Made by a program: the position numbers and the translations under genes
Assembly: GCA_021234155.1 (NCBI GenBank)
Contig: JAJEKV010000059.1
Coordinates: 6,909,321 to 6,973,320 of the forward strand
Source of the DNA: Isoetes taiwanensis
Lineage: Eukaryota > Streptophyta > Lycopodiopsida > Isoetales > Isoetaceae
Direction: 5' to 3'
DNA length: 64,000 bases
In this document: piece by piece, positions 1-9,848 of the stretch
Position numbering within the stretch: the stretch's first letter is position 1
Layout: every line of letters starts with the position of its first letter
The notes under the pieces: generated by a model
The model's database searches: none
Seen by the model: the letters and a program-made list of their open reading frames with translations, nothing else
What the model was told of the DNA's origin: nothing

Positions 1-1392
1 CTTTTTATTCCGATGCAGAGTATTTCTTTACCAACAGACACAAAAGTCCACACGATACTTCTTTAGTGCTTCATCACCACTATTGCTGTAAAGAACAAAT
101 ATGTTGGTCCAAAACTGCAGAAATAGAACATTTATCAGCATATGATTATTCCCAGGTAGTAGAAAAGTAAACTTTTGGTCGAAATTAGACCTGAACACTA
201 TCTGACATGCAACGCTGCCAAGCAGGATAGAAGAGCCACCAATATTAGCTTCTGCATACTCTTTAAATATGGAACACTGACCAATTGCTGCAAGGGACAT
301 TTCCAAGCATATGAAAAAATCTTGGATATTCTCTGGACATTTTAAGATGTCCATTTTTATTGCCAATCAAACAAACGCACTGTGTAAGGATAAGCACACC
401 TCATCATATCTTCTTACAACAGAGAAATTATTGAAGACAAACAATAAACACCTAAATACAGTGCAACCACCGATAAATCTCCTTAGTGTAACTTTATTTA
501 ACAATCATTGTAGAAACAAAAACAATAAACATCTAAATACTGTGCAACCACCGCAATTTAGCAGCTATCGAAGCAGAAATGAAGGGGCTGGCTTGTCATT
601 TGTGGTGCTGTGAGTATCTTCTTGCATCTTCAACAATTTCATGGAACTGTCCAAACCACAGCCAGAAATTTTCTCTGAGCACAAAGCTAAATGAGATTTA
701 AATTGAGCTCCAGACCCTTATATTCTGATCTTTAAACAGCTCCGTCTGGACTGCAACCCACCAGTGTTTTGCATGTGTTCCTTAGATCATTGCGTGCCAC
801 TATATATTGCAAAGAAAGGTGGATGGAAGAGAGAGAATAATAGAAGCCTCTTCTCCATTGCTAATCTACTTAGTTCTTGATTGTAGCCCGCATACTGAAT
901 TGATCCAAAAAAATGCGACAAAAAATTTCTACCTGAGACTTCCTGCTATGTAATGAGTCTGAATAGTTGAATCTTCGGTCATATTGTCCAAATACAAAGC
1001 GACCAATTGTTGCTAGAGCAGAGCCGGATTTTCCTATAGAGGCAGCCACGGCCACTTCCTTGCAGAAGTCTGATCCAAAAATTAGACAAAAAGCTCATTA
1101 GAAAACACGGGTAAAGATGCTTCTAATTCATTCTGGTATGAAGGATTCAGTCCTTTCTCTAGAAACAATGTAGGGTCTGAACCGGATTCAGCATACGATA
1201 TTTACCTTCTATAACAGCCTTCTTGCAGTGGTCGATGGCTCCAACAATATTGCAATGGTCGATGGATCTTGCGACTGTCAGAAGCTGTTGAAGGCGGCAA
1301 AACAACAGGGTCATGTCGTCCTCCAGAAAGAGCTAAGGGATTAAGAACCAGGGAAAAACACTCCCCTCACCGGAGTGGCTCGAAGCTGCCAT
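1..1392 (-). pseudogene. Exon fragments of an unrecognised gene, probably Helitron-captured
   Basis: Minus-strand blocks have plausible splice borders. An ATG at 1392-1390 opens MAASSHSG and meets a GT at 1370. A second block at 1206-1284 follows a pyrimidine stretch ending CAG and ends before GTAAATATC. A third at 933-1069 follows AG and ends before GTAGAA. Joining the second and third keeps one frame (VIEDFCKEVAVAASIGKSG). A further open stretch at about 28-345 encodes FFICLEMSLAAIGQC and onward. I do not recognise the protein. The exon/intron structure and the position next to a Helitron 5' end favour a captured host gene over a transposon gene. Frames between blocks 3 and 5 are not resolved. 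Confidence 0.35.
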
Positions 1393-1513
1393 GGCCGCCC
1401 TCGCTAACCCTAGCAACTGACGTGGCATCATCTCCTCCATTAGCTTGATCAAATCTGGGCCGCCCAAATTAGGGCTGGGTCCAACACTTACACAATAACA
1501 TTATAATATAAGA
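1..1513 (-). mobile_element. Helitron, 5' end present, 3' end beyond the window
   Basis: The right edge reads, on the minus strand, TCTTATATTATAATG. This matches the 5' termini of the two complete minus-strand Helitrons in this window, which end at 4124 (TCCTATATTATAATG) and 43017 (TCTTATATTATAAAG). The following host base is T, as expected for insertion between A and T. No matching 3' hairpin (GCCCAGCAACGCTGGGC) is seen to the left, so the element would extend past base 1. Its interior holds spliced-gene-like sequence in the same orientation, which suggests gene capture. The terminus match is seen directly; the extent is inferred. Confidence 0.45.
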
Positions 1514-1863
1514 TAATAATTTAAAAGAAATAATAATTTAAGACTAAAATAAAAATAAAAGAAAAAGAAACCAAAAAAGAAAAGAAATTGGTTGCCTTCC
1601 CTTAAACGACAACTTTAGTTAAGTTTAGGGCTTTTTTAGGGTTGCATGTTGTCAAGAGCATAGGCATGCCCCTTGCCTGGTATTGCCGCATTTATTTGCG
1701 CCATGCCGAGGGTGGGTGGCACTGCTGAAGCTTAAGGCAACTAGGGTCTCCCTTTATTAAGAGTATAACCCTCGCCTGACGCCGTTGTTGGCCTTGGTCA
1801 CGCGGTGTCGAAAGGTGTGCGTTGTACTCTTATTAAGGGTTAGGAGAATGTTTTATTAACTCA
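1514..1863. other. Spacer between two Helitrons, no gene seen
   Basis: The first 100 bases are A-rich and low in complexity. The rest carries two similar stretches around TATTAAGAGTATAACCCTCG and TTATTAAGGG, but nothing that codes. The base before the next Helitron is A1863 and the base after that Helitron is T4125, as expected for a Helitron target. Confidence 0.4.
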
Positions 1864-4124
1864 CTAGTAATGGTGCCCAGCGTTGCTGGGCATAAGTTGA
1901 AAACATGTATGGAGGGAAACATGTTCAGCTCAACTCCTTTTCATAAATCTTAGATAATAGAATTTAAGCTCAAGAGGTTTTTGTGCACTCGAGTATCGTT
2001 CCCCTTTCTCTTTGTCTTTTGCTCTATCCCGCATTTCCCGCTTTTTTTTTTCTTTTTTCCCATTTTCCTACACACCTTTCTTTTTCTTTTTCTTTTTCTT
2101 TTCTTCCTTTTTCCTTTTTTCCTTTTCTTTTTATCCCGCTTTTCCCTTCCCTTCCCTTTCCATTTCATGTTCTCCTTTTTCCCTTTCCCCCTTTTTCTGA
2201 CAGATTTTTTTTTCTTCCCTTTCATCCTTTTCCAGTCCTTCCCCTTTTTCCTGTATCCTTTTTCCCTTTCCTTCCTCCCTTCCTTTTCCTTTTCTATTTC
2301 CCTTTTCCCATGCCCTTTTTCCCACCTTTTTTCATGTCCATTTTCTTCTTTTCCGCACCCTCTCCCCTTTTTTCTCGTGCCCCTTCTCCATACCTTTTCT
2401 TTTTTATTTTCCATTCTCCCATGCTCTTTTCCCTTCACTTTTTCCTTTTTTCTCACCCTTCCTCTCTTCCTCTTTTCATGCCCTTCCCCTCCTCTTTTTT
2501 CATTTCCCTCTTCCCCATTCTTCGTGCCCTTTTTTCCTTCCCTTTTTCCCCCTTTTTCATGTGCCCCTTTTCTTCTTTTTTTGCACCCTCTTTCCGTTTT
2601 CCTCATGCCCTTTCTCCCTTTATTTTTTTTTATTTTTTTTCCCTTGTCCCATGCTTTTTTTCCATTCACTTTTTCATTTTTCTCACCCTTTCTCTCTTCC
2701 TTTTTTCATGCCATTTCCCCCTCTCTTTTCTCGTTTCCCTCTTCCCCATTCCTCGTGCCTTTTTTCCTTCCTTTTTTTTCCTTTCCACCTCATTTTTTTC
2801 TTTTTTCTTTCCCTTCCCTTTCCATCCTTTCCTCTCTTCCCGTGTCCTTTTTCACTTTCTTCCCCCTTTTCCCTTTCCTTTTCATGTTCTCTTTCCTTTT
2901 CCCTTTTTTGATGCGGCGTTCCCCTTTCCCCGATCTTTTTCGCCTTTCTCCATCCTCTTTCTCTTTTCCCTGCGCCCGTCCCTCTTCCTTTTTTCTTTTT
3001 TCTTTTCGCTTCTTCCATGCTCTTTTTCTCTTCCTTTTTCCCCTTTCTCACCTTCTCCCTTTTCCCCGTGCCTTTTCCAATTCCCATTCTCATTTTCCAT
3101 TTCCCTCTCCCCTTTTCCTCGTGCTCATTTTCCCTTCCCGTTTCCCCTTTCTGCATTCCTTTTTTTTTCCTTCTCTTTCTCTTTTTGAATGCCCTTCTTC
3201 CCTTCACTTCTCTATATTATTCTCCTATTCCCCTTTTTCGCTTCAATTTTCCTCCTTTCCATGCCCTTTGCTCTTCCCCTTTTCCCATTGCCTTTTTTCC
3301 TTCCCTTTCCTCCCTCCTCCCTTTCTTTTTCTCTTTTTCCATGCCACTTATCCCTTCCTCACCACTTCATTCCTTCCCTTTTTCCCTCTTCCCCTTTTCC
3401 TCGTGTCTCTTTGCCTTTTCCTTTTCATCTTTCCACCCGCCTTTTCCTTTTTCCTTTCCCTCACCTCCCCTTTTTCGCGTGCCCTTTTTCTCTTTTCTTC
3501 CCTCCTTTCTTTTCCTTTTCTCTTTCCCTTTTCCATTATGCCGTTCCCTTTTCCCCACCTTTTTCATGCGCTCCTTTTTCTCCTTTCTCTATCCTCCTCT
3601 TCTTTTCCCTTTGAGCGTTCTCCCTCCCTTTTGTTTTCTTTTTACTTTTTCCCCTTTTCTCAACCTTTCCCTTTTACCCTTTTTCCCATGCCCTTTTTCC
3701 ATCTCCCTCTCCCCTTATCCAAATGCCCCTTTTTTCCTTTCCGCATTTCTTTTTTCCTTTCCCTTTCGCTTTTCCAATGCCCCTTTCCCTTCCCTTTTCC
3801 TCCTTTCCCCACTCTTTCCTCATTGCCCTTTCTCCCTTCCCATTCCTCTCTCCCCTCTTTGTTTTCTCTTTCTTTTTCCCTTTTCCCATGCCACTTTTTC
3901 CTTTCCTCACCATTTTCTTCTTCCCCCTTTTCCCATGCGCTTTTCCCCTCTTCCCCTTTCCCTCGTACCTTTTTCCCTTCACTTTTCCTTTTCCATTCTC
4001 CCTTTTCCTTAATCTTCGATATTGCAATAAAATCATCACCGTTCGATTAAGCCAATCAAATCTACACCATTAGATTTAGGGCTTGATGGAAAACGGACAC
4101 ACGCTAAAACATTATAATATAGGA
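1864..4124 (-). mobile_element. Complete non-autonomous Helitron (2261 bp) carrying a pyrimidine minisatellite
   Basis: On the minus strand the element starts TCCTATATTATAATG at 4124 and ends CTAG at 1864. The 3' hairpin GCCCAGCAACGCTGGGC lies just inside the 3' end, separated from CTAG by a few bases. It sits between A1863 and T4125 with no target duplication, as Helitrons do. No Rep/helicase coding region is present, so it would have needed an autonomous partner. Most of the interior (about 1990-4010) is the pyrimidine-rich repeat annotated separately. The element at 41340-43017 is a sister copy with the same ends and the same kind of filling. Confidence 0.85.
1990..4010. repeat. Degenerate pyrimidine-rich minisatellite inside a Helitron
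   Basis: About 2 kb is almost only C and T on the plus strand. The monotony is broken every 40 to 70 bases by a short purine-containing marker of the form CATGCC, CGTGCC or CATGTC (for example near 2308, 2381, 2486, 2604, 2755, 3068, 3261, 3479, 3688, 3888). That spacing points to a decayed tandem repeat rather than random drift. Long open frames across it on both strands come from the lack of stop codons in C/T-only sequence and are not genes. The same array type fills the Helitron at 41340. Confidence 0.85.
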
Positions 4125-4580
4125 TACCCTCGTTCCTGATGGTGTCGTTGATGAAAGTCCGACACTAATATAGGAACTGGCGTATGTTTTAATAAGCATT
4201 CGATTGGTCTCGTCTTTTGTAAAAAACCGTGACCTGGGACAAGTGCAATGCATTTAAAACTTGCTAGCCTTGCATTTTGGCAGTAGCTGGGCTATAGATC
4301 ATAAATCATGTTTTGGTCCTTTTATTTGTTACCCTATCCTTGGCCTTGCATATACATACTTATGAACTGATTAAAATGTTAGGGTCTTAGCGTAGGAAGC
4401 GTAAAAATTAGCGTTTTTGTTTTGGTTAAACTGGGTTGATTTACCCTCATGTGCTAAGCACTAAATTGAAAGTTTTATCTTTGCTTGACTTGTAGGTGTT
4501 GCCGCTGTCATCGGGCATTATATATATTGTCGCGGAGTCGCATTTTGCTAGCCTGCTAGGCAATCCCTTAAAACAAGCAG
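4125..4580. other. Spacer, no gene seen
   Basis: AT-rich sequence between the Helitron and the first decayed ORF. A TATATATA stretch at about 4519 lies some 60 bases before a possible start codon at 4581 and could be an old promoter, but nothing else supports this. Confidence 0.3.
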
Positions 4581-6268
4581 TATGACTTCAGAAGAGAGAG
4601 CGGAAGTTAACTTGCAACCAAATGTGGCATTAGTGCCTCAGATAGAGCCGCAACTAGTAGGGGCATTGGCGTCTCAAACACGACTCTGAAGAGCTGCAAC
4701 CCGAGTCATCTTCGGCAAAGATCGCCATGTAGAAAAGAAGTAGACCACAACAAGCATGGTCTACTTTTGAGACCGTGTTTCATGAACGGTTGTGTAATCT
4801 ACTGCAATGCCTCACCGGGATTTGGAATTGATTACCAACAGCGAGGAAGGATGGCTAGACTACCATGCAGGGCTGGTAAAAGATGCCGAGAGGGCTTTTA
4901 AGCTTCGAATGATGGAGCTAGAGCCTGAAAAGAGTGAGCAAGAGAGGTATACATGGATAGTGGGTAATATTAGCCTGACTACCAAGCAATATGATCACAA
5001 GAAGTTGCAAATTTGAGTAGTCATCGCTTGAGGCTAGACTGAAAGAAAAAGCCAAACACATGGAATCTTGGCGTGGACCAAACGAAAATTGAAGAAAGAA
5101 GCCCATCAACCCCCATCTTGTTAAGAAAGTGTTGGCATAAAACCATAAAAGCCAAACGTCCCCGGTGACCTGAGATAGGGAGTGGGAAGCTCGTAGAAGA
5201 GCAGATGCCAAGACTACTTGGTTTGCCATGGTAGATTTATCACAAATAATAAGCAGGACAACTAATTGGTTCGGTTCATATGGCGCAGATGTATAAGTGC
5301 AATATTTTAGGGTCTAGTTTTATTAAGGATGAACCTTATTGTGTAAAACTTCAACATAATAATTTTCAGCCTAGTACAGAACCCAATAAGTTAGTGGAAG
5401 CTATGCTGAAGAACATGAGGGAGTCTGGAATGCAAGTTAGGCACGAGTGTATAATACATTGCATTGGTAGCACAACCAGCCCTAGAAAGACAAGGCTTAA
5501 TTTTCCCTTTTTGGAATGTAGGTTAGTTGGCAACCTTCTTTACAAGTCATGGGTTCAATGCCTTGCAGGAGCTTGCATTTAAGAAGTTGGAAGTCGTCCC
5601 CAGAGTTGAGAGGCGGACTTGAGGCTTTTTGAGGAGCCTGAAAAAGAAAGAATTATTTGTTGCCTCTAGGGTTAGGGACTTAGCAATGTCATTCTCAGAA
5701 GCGGCTCTTAAAGCTCCATCAAGAAAGATATTTGCATATGGACTTGCATCCCAAGCAATGTATCTTGCTCCATTTTGATTATGGAAAGGAGAAGGGATGT
5801 ATTGATCCTCAGTCAGTATACATTGGCATTTGTGATTGGGGTGAATCCAAGGTTGATCCACGAGAGACGGTGGAGGTAAAACGATGGCATTACAAGGGTA
5901 TGGATGGCTAAGGTAAGAAAAAAGAATTGAGATGGAAAGGGGCGGGCATCCATATATGCATGATGATCTTTTTTGGTAGTGGCTCAAGACAAGGCACGCA
6001 AGGGTTGACTTTGATTTACAGGGCAACAGACATTGTCTACTACTTCAATTTGACTTTTGCTAGTAAGCACTCCTACATGGAGTCAATAGGAAACTTGAGC
6101 AAACAAGGCAAGCATCGGAGAATGTGCGACTATTTGAAACATTGTGTTGAGTCGCCAATGAGGGACAAAACACTAAAATTTGATATGGCCCGCCTACTTG
6201 ACACAATGCGCGCGGTTTTCATTGCTCTCCAATTACGTGCCACGAGGCCACAATTGGAATCAGATTGA
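4581..6268 (+). pseudogene. Decayed ORF of unknown, probably transposon-related, protein
   Basis: Coding-like blocks follow each other on the plus strand with frame changes and stops. An ATG near 4581 opens MTSEERAEVNLQPN; 4807-5016 opens MPHRDLELITNSEEG; 5280-5582 opens MAQMYKCNILGSS; about 5645-5775 has VASRVRDLAMSFSEAALKAP in another frame; 5927-6268 contains YRATDIVYYFNLTF and ends LRATRPQLESD. The residue composition looks like real protein, but I recognise no domain. The chain of frameshifts marks it as dead. A transposon accessory protein or a captured gene are both possible. Confidence 0.35.
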
Positions 6269-6654
6269 TTCTTCAACTCGGCCGTGGTGGCGACGATGCA
6301 TTAGACCAAGCTGGTCCTAGTCACGCCTAGCGTGCATATTCTGTTATTCACAAGACCATAAACTTACATTCAAACATTCTTGTATTACATAATATTCCAA
6401 ATAAATTCATTAAACACTTGTTTGATGCTATTTGGAAAAAAATATTGTCCATGTGTGTTGTGTAGCTTAGCTTTTCTTTTCGTGTGTTTTTTGTGTTATT
6501 TATTCTATGCTTTTTTTATGGGCTAGCTAACAAAAAATTATAAAGACAAGAAGTCAAAGCATCACGATACAAGTCAACAAGACCTATAGAAGTCAGAAGA
6601 CTATACTTATGTCTCACCTAACGGATCTAAGAATCGAATCCAATTCCACGGAAT

Positions 6655-7463
6655 ATGGGTGCGTCAGAGCAGCAGGTTCAGCATGATTTTTTGGTCCCCT
6701 CTAATTTGAGGACCCCCTCTCCTTGGCAGCAAGGCATGGAGAACGAGCTTGAAATGTCAGCTCCTCGGCAAATGGAGAGAGCAACACATGCAAGGGGCGA
6801 ATGAGTATCGCCGCGGTGAGTTAAGAAGGTTGCGTGCAATGGATGAAGTTTCAAAGAGGGATAATTGCACCATCACAGAGGTGCATAATGTAGCTGGCGA
6901 GGCAGGGCCTGGCTATTGTCCGCATGGAGCAGACTACGACGATGTAATCACAAATTTGGACAAGAATGAGTTTGAAAGAGAGTGGCCTAGTAGGCTGGGT
7001 AAGTATAAGGCTCACGAAAGTGCAAGATTGCCGTGGTTCGAGCAAAAGCAGCTTTGAGCCGCCATGTCCAAGTGAAGGGACATTTACCCCACAACGGTGA
7101 GTTTAGTAAGAGTTTTTTAACAAGTATACTACGAGCTTGTGAAGGAAGTGCCCGTAAATTATGGGAGTAGAAAATGGAGGCAAGGAAGTGGTAGTGGCAG
7201 CACCAGGGGGTCAAGCTTATCCGGAAGATAGCGAGTGTGGGTCACATGGTGAGCCTGCCACCATTACATACCTTGTTGCCGACGCTATCCAACTTTTGAG
7301 GTGGCAAGTAGTAGCGGGCTGGAGCCGCGGAATGACCTTGTGGATATTCGAGCCCAATTGGAGAATGAGAGAAGTCGTGAACCTAACACTTTCAAGAGAA
7401 TATTCGCTTGAAAGACCGCGGCCGATGGGTATGACAAGATGGCCATCAATTAGAGGACGCTAA
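6655..7463 (+). pseudogene. Second decayed ORF, unknown protein
   Basis: An ATG at 6655 opens MGASEQQVQHDFLVPS and runs about 50 residues to a stop near 6803. A parallel frame at 6749-7057 reads through ELRRLRAMDEVSKRD and NLDKNEFEREWPSRLG, rich in charged residues as in a coiled or linker region. Another open stretch lies at 7161-7463. Frame jumps between them indicate decay. It stands 390 bases after the previous ORF block and may be the second gene of the same element. No domain recognised. Confidence 0.3.
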
Positions 7464-7654
7464 ACCGGCAACTAGCGGCATTAAACGTAGAGGCAATGGT
7501 CCTGGGGAAAACAACGCATCACTTGCGCTAATTTGACCAGATCGTTAGACTCGACCCTTTTAGGGTGACTTGAGCAGCCGATATCCTATCTCCCTCGCGA
7601 AAGTATTTGTATGAGAGTCAATGGGAAGAGCTAAAAGTTGTTGATTACGTGACA

Positions 7655-8020
7655 TTGCCAATTGTATGGTGACAACCCGACCACAGGTGGGCTGGTACAC
7701 TCTAGGGTGTGGGCATCGTATGCACATGCGATGTGTTCTTGATTGGATGTTGCAAAGCCGTCATTCAACAATGCAAGCCGGATGGATTTTTTCTCGAAGT
7801 TACAATATGCCATATTTAATATGCAAGGTCGCATGCCGCGTTGCCACATTTGACGCTTCGCGGGAGGGATGGGCGATGCACACTTTTCAATCCTTTCGCG
7901 AGATGGAATTGTGGAGGGGGGTGGAGGAGCCACGTGAAGGAGAGAGTGCCAGACATTAACCAGTTCTTACCACCACCTCCAGGGCCGCAGGGTGATTATA
8001 TCGACCCAAATGACCAATGA
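7655..8020 (+). pseudogene. RING-H2-like zinc finger remnant
   Basis: The translation from about 7666 contains YTLGCGHRMHMRCVLDWMLQ, which has the C-x-H-x2-H-x2-C core and following W of RING-H2 fingers, the zinc-binding E3 ubiquitin-ligase domain. The first cysteine pair is incomplete: one C is seen in ANCMV just before. The last pair is displaced by a frameshift, with TGCAAGCC lying out of frame. A proline-rich tail follows (FLPPPPGPQGDY, about 7959-7994) in another frame. The spacing of Cys and His is good evidence for RING ancestry; activity is not expected. Confidence 0.4.
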
Positions 8021-8197
8021 AAATGAGATATTGCATTTTTAGACAAAGAAAATTTTGACCTGTATCATTTTGTGAATGGATAATAAGGTATAATGACGGG
8101 TATAATGACGTAATTTCAAACAAGGTAGAATGACGTTATCAAAGCATCGAGTAAAAGCATGGAGTAAAAGCATCGAGACTTCCAACTCGCTCACCCT

Positions 8198-8313
8198 GGC
8201 TTAGTCTCTTTCGTTTTCTGTTTGATGTATCTAATTTGCCCCCTAGGATGACATCGCTCACTCAGGTGGCGAATTAGATACGTCAAGCAAGAAACTCGAA
8301 AAGGGTGTAAGCC
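8198..8313. repeat. Fold-back hairpin 1
   Basis: The arms starting GGCTTAGTCTCTTTCG and ending AAAAGGGTGTAAGCC are imperfect reverse complements over about 48 bases. They share the core GTATCTAATT, around a loop of about 18 bases. It is preceded by a short tandem of AAAGCATCGAG / AAAGCATGGAG units (about 8143-8180), whose motif is the arm tip of hairpins 3, 4 and 6. Confidence 0.55.
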
Positions 8314-8381
8314 AAGAGCATGACCCTCTTGAATGGTTGTCAGGTCACCAGGCTTTATATTTTCCATGGCAAACAATATAG

Positions 8382-8561
8382 ACTTCTCGAAATTCTTGTT
8401 ACCTCCTTTAGAAGGATCGAGCTTTGCTCTGACTCTCTTTTGCTTGTCTCTGTGTCAATGTATCTTAGATACTTTGCTAGGTTATATTACACAAAGGCAA
8501 GCAAAATGGGGGCCCGGAGAAATCGTTCGTTCTAAAAGGAGGTTACAAGGTTTTGAGTACT
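8382..8561. repeat. Fold-back hairpin 2 (family B)
   Basis: The left arm includes CTTGTTACCTCCTTTAGAA. The right arm includes TTCTAAAAGGAGGTTACAAG, its near-perfect reverse complement. The centre is CTTAG / CTAGG around ATACTTTG. The arms are about 80 bases with internal mismatches. A second copy of the same family lies at about 9049-9196. Confidence 0.65.
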
Positions 8562-8650
8562 CGCTTTTTATTGTGGCCACGCGAGGATATAAGGCCTAGT
8601 GGTTGCTTGCAATTTTGTGGGTTCATTAGATGTTAGTGATTGATGAGTTC

Positions 8651-8774
8651 AAGCTTCGAGACTTCCCCGTTTTTCTTTCCCCCGCCTCTTTGGGCAATGT
8701 AGCTTAGTTTACATGCTAAGTTCCATTGTTCATAAGAGGCGGGTGAAAGCAAAGACTGGGACGTCTCGATACTT
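8651..8774. repeat. Fold-back hairpin 3 (family A)
   Basis: The tips are AAGCTTCGAGACTTCCC and GTCTCGATACTT. The inner stem pairs GCCTCTTTGGGCAATG with the CATTGTTCATAAGAGGC side, and CTTAG with CTAAG around an 8-base loop TTTACATG. It is preceded by TTAGTGATTGATGAGTTC, as is hairpin 4. Confidence 0.75.
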
Positions 8775-8820
8775 GGACCCAGGTCTTCGGGATAATTGGA
8801 TGTTAGTGATTGATGAGTTC

Positions 8821-8940
8821 AAGCATCGAGACTTCCCAAACTTTCTTTCCCCTCCTCTTTGGGCAATGTAGCTTAGTTTACATGCTAAGTTCCATTGTTC
8901 AAAGAGGGGTGAAAGCAAGGTTTGGAAAGTCTCGATGCTT
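8821..8940. repeat. Fold-back hairpin 4 (family A, best preserved)
   Basis: An almost perfect 120-base palindrome. The left arm starts AAGCATCGAGACTT and the right arm ends AAGTCTCGATGCTT, an exact reverse complement. The stem continues through CCTCTTTG / CAAAGAGG to the loop TTTACATG. The shape (about 55 bp arms, short loop, few mismatches) is that of a MITE-like fold-back element or a small-RNA precursor. It lies 46 bases after hairpin 3 and shares the same upstream 18-mer. Confidence 0.85.
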
Positions 8941-9048
8941 GTACTCAGGTCTCTTTCATCCTGGCCTGGAGCGTGACCCTCTTGAATGGTTGTCAACTCA
9001 CGGGGCTTGATATTGTTATTTTAAAACAATATAGACTTCTCGAAATTC

Positions 9049-9430
9049 TTGTTACCTCCTCTAGAAAGAGCGGGCTTTGCTCGACTCTCTTGTGTAGTCT
9101 CTCGTGTCAATGTAGCTTAGTCACTTTGCTAGGTTATATTACACAAAAGAGGCTCACAATGGGGTCGGAGCAAAAATCGCTCGCTCTAGAGGTTGAACTT
9201 ACTATGACGTCCGGAGGTGAGGCGACTCTAATTTCAAGCCAAAGTGGTGCTTCGGGTGTTGTCCATCTATATAGCGGTTGTTAGACACCAAATCATGGAA
9301 CATCCTAACTCCTCGCTATTGATGGAGAACCTTGAGCATCACTATGACTTCAAATTAAAGTAACGCGCCCCTTTGGGCAGGTGGTGGATTGTAGGTAACA
9401 AGGTTTTTGAGTACTCTATTTTTATTGTGG
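9049..9430. repeat. Fold-back hairpin 5 (family B) with an insertion in its right arm
   Basis: Left part CTTGTTACCTCCTCTAGAAA and centre TAGCTTAG / CTAGGTTATA match hairpin 2. The right arm proceeds through GCTCTAGAGGTT, then about 190 bases of unrelated sequence (roughly 9196-9385) intervene. After this the family resumes with GTAACAAGGTTTTTGAGTAC at about 9390. The flanking TTTTATTGTGGC and GTGGTTGCTTGC are also shared with the copy after hairpin 2, so the repeat unit is longer than the hairpin itself. Confidence 0.6.
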
Positions 9431-9502
9431 CAGCGGATGATATCAACCTAGTGGTTGCTTGCGATTCTGTGGGTTCATTTGAGATTAGTGTTTGATGAGT
9501 TC

Positions 9503-9623
9503 AAGCAACGAGACTTCCCAGTCTTTCTTTCCTCGCCTCTTTCGGCAATGTAGCTTAGCTTGAATGCTAAGTTCCATTATCCAAAGAGGCGGGGTTAGCA
9601 AGATTTGGGAATTCTCGATGCTT
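9503..9623. repeat. Fold-back hairpin 6 (family A)
   Basis: The tips are AAGCAACGAGACTTCCCA and TCTCGATGCTT. The inner stem is CGCCTCTTTCGGCAATG against CATTATCCAAAGAGGCG, with CTTAG / CTAAG at the centre. It follows TTAGTGTTTGATGAGTTC, nearly the same 18-mer that precedes hairpins 3 and 4. This is the third copy of family A within 1 kb. Confidence 0.75.
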
Positions 9624-9679
9624 TGGCTTTGATATCCGGTGACCCACGCTTGCACTCAGGTCTTTGGGCATAACTCCGG

Positions 9680-9848
9680 CACGCCAAATTGGCATTTGGA
9701 TGCCATCAGGACCTATAATTTGTACCTCCATTCCTTTGGGTGGCACATGCCATGCAAACCCATTTGGGCATTCAGAGCATGTGCCACCCAGAGGAATAGA
9801 GTACAGATTATAGGTCCTGATAGCATTCAAAGCCCAATTTGGCATACC
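9680..9848. repeat. Fold-back hairpin 7 (family C)
   Basis: Two arms of about 72 bases (9680-9752 and 9777-9848) pair across a loop of about 24 bases. Shared segments include CAGGACCTATAAT against ATTATAGGTCCTG, and GGGTGGCACATGC against GCATGTGCCACCC. The sequence is unrelated to families A and B but has the same overall geometry and lies directly after hairpin 6. Confidence 0.75.

Noticed and set aside
1981-4050. Open frames of up to 689 codons, rich in Phe, Pro, Ser and Leu (and Lys/Arg/Glu/Gly on the other strand)
   Set aside because: C/T-only DNA cannot form stop codons except rarely, so long frames are expected in all phases. There are no domains, no start context and no conservation of frame between the two Helitron arrays.
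8198-9848. CRISPR array
   Set aside because: Units are palindromic hairpins of about 120 bases with no regular spacers, and the DNA is of plant type.
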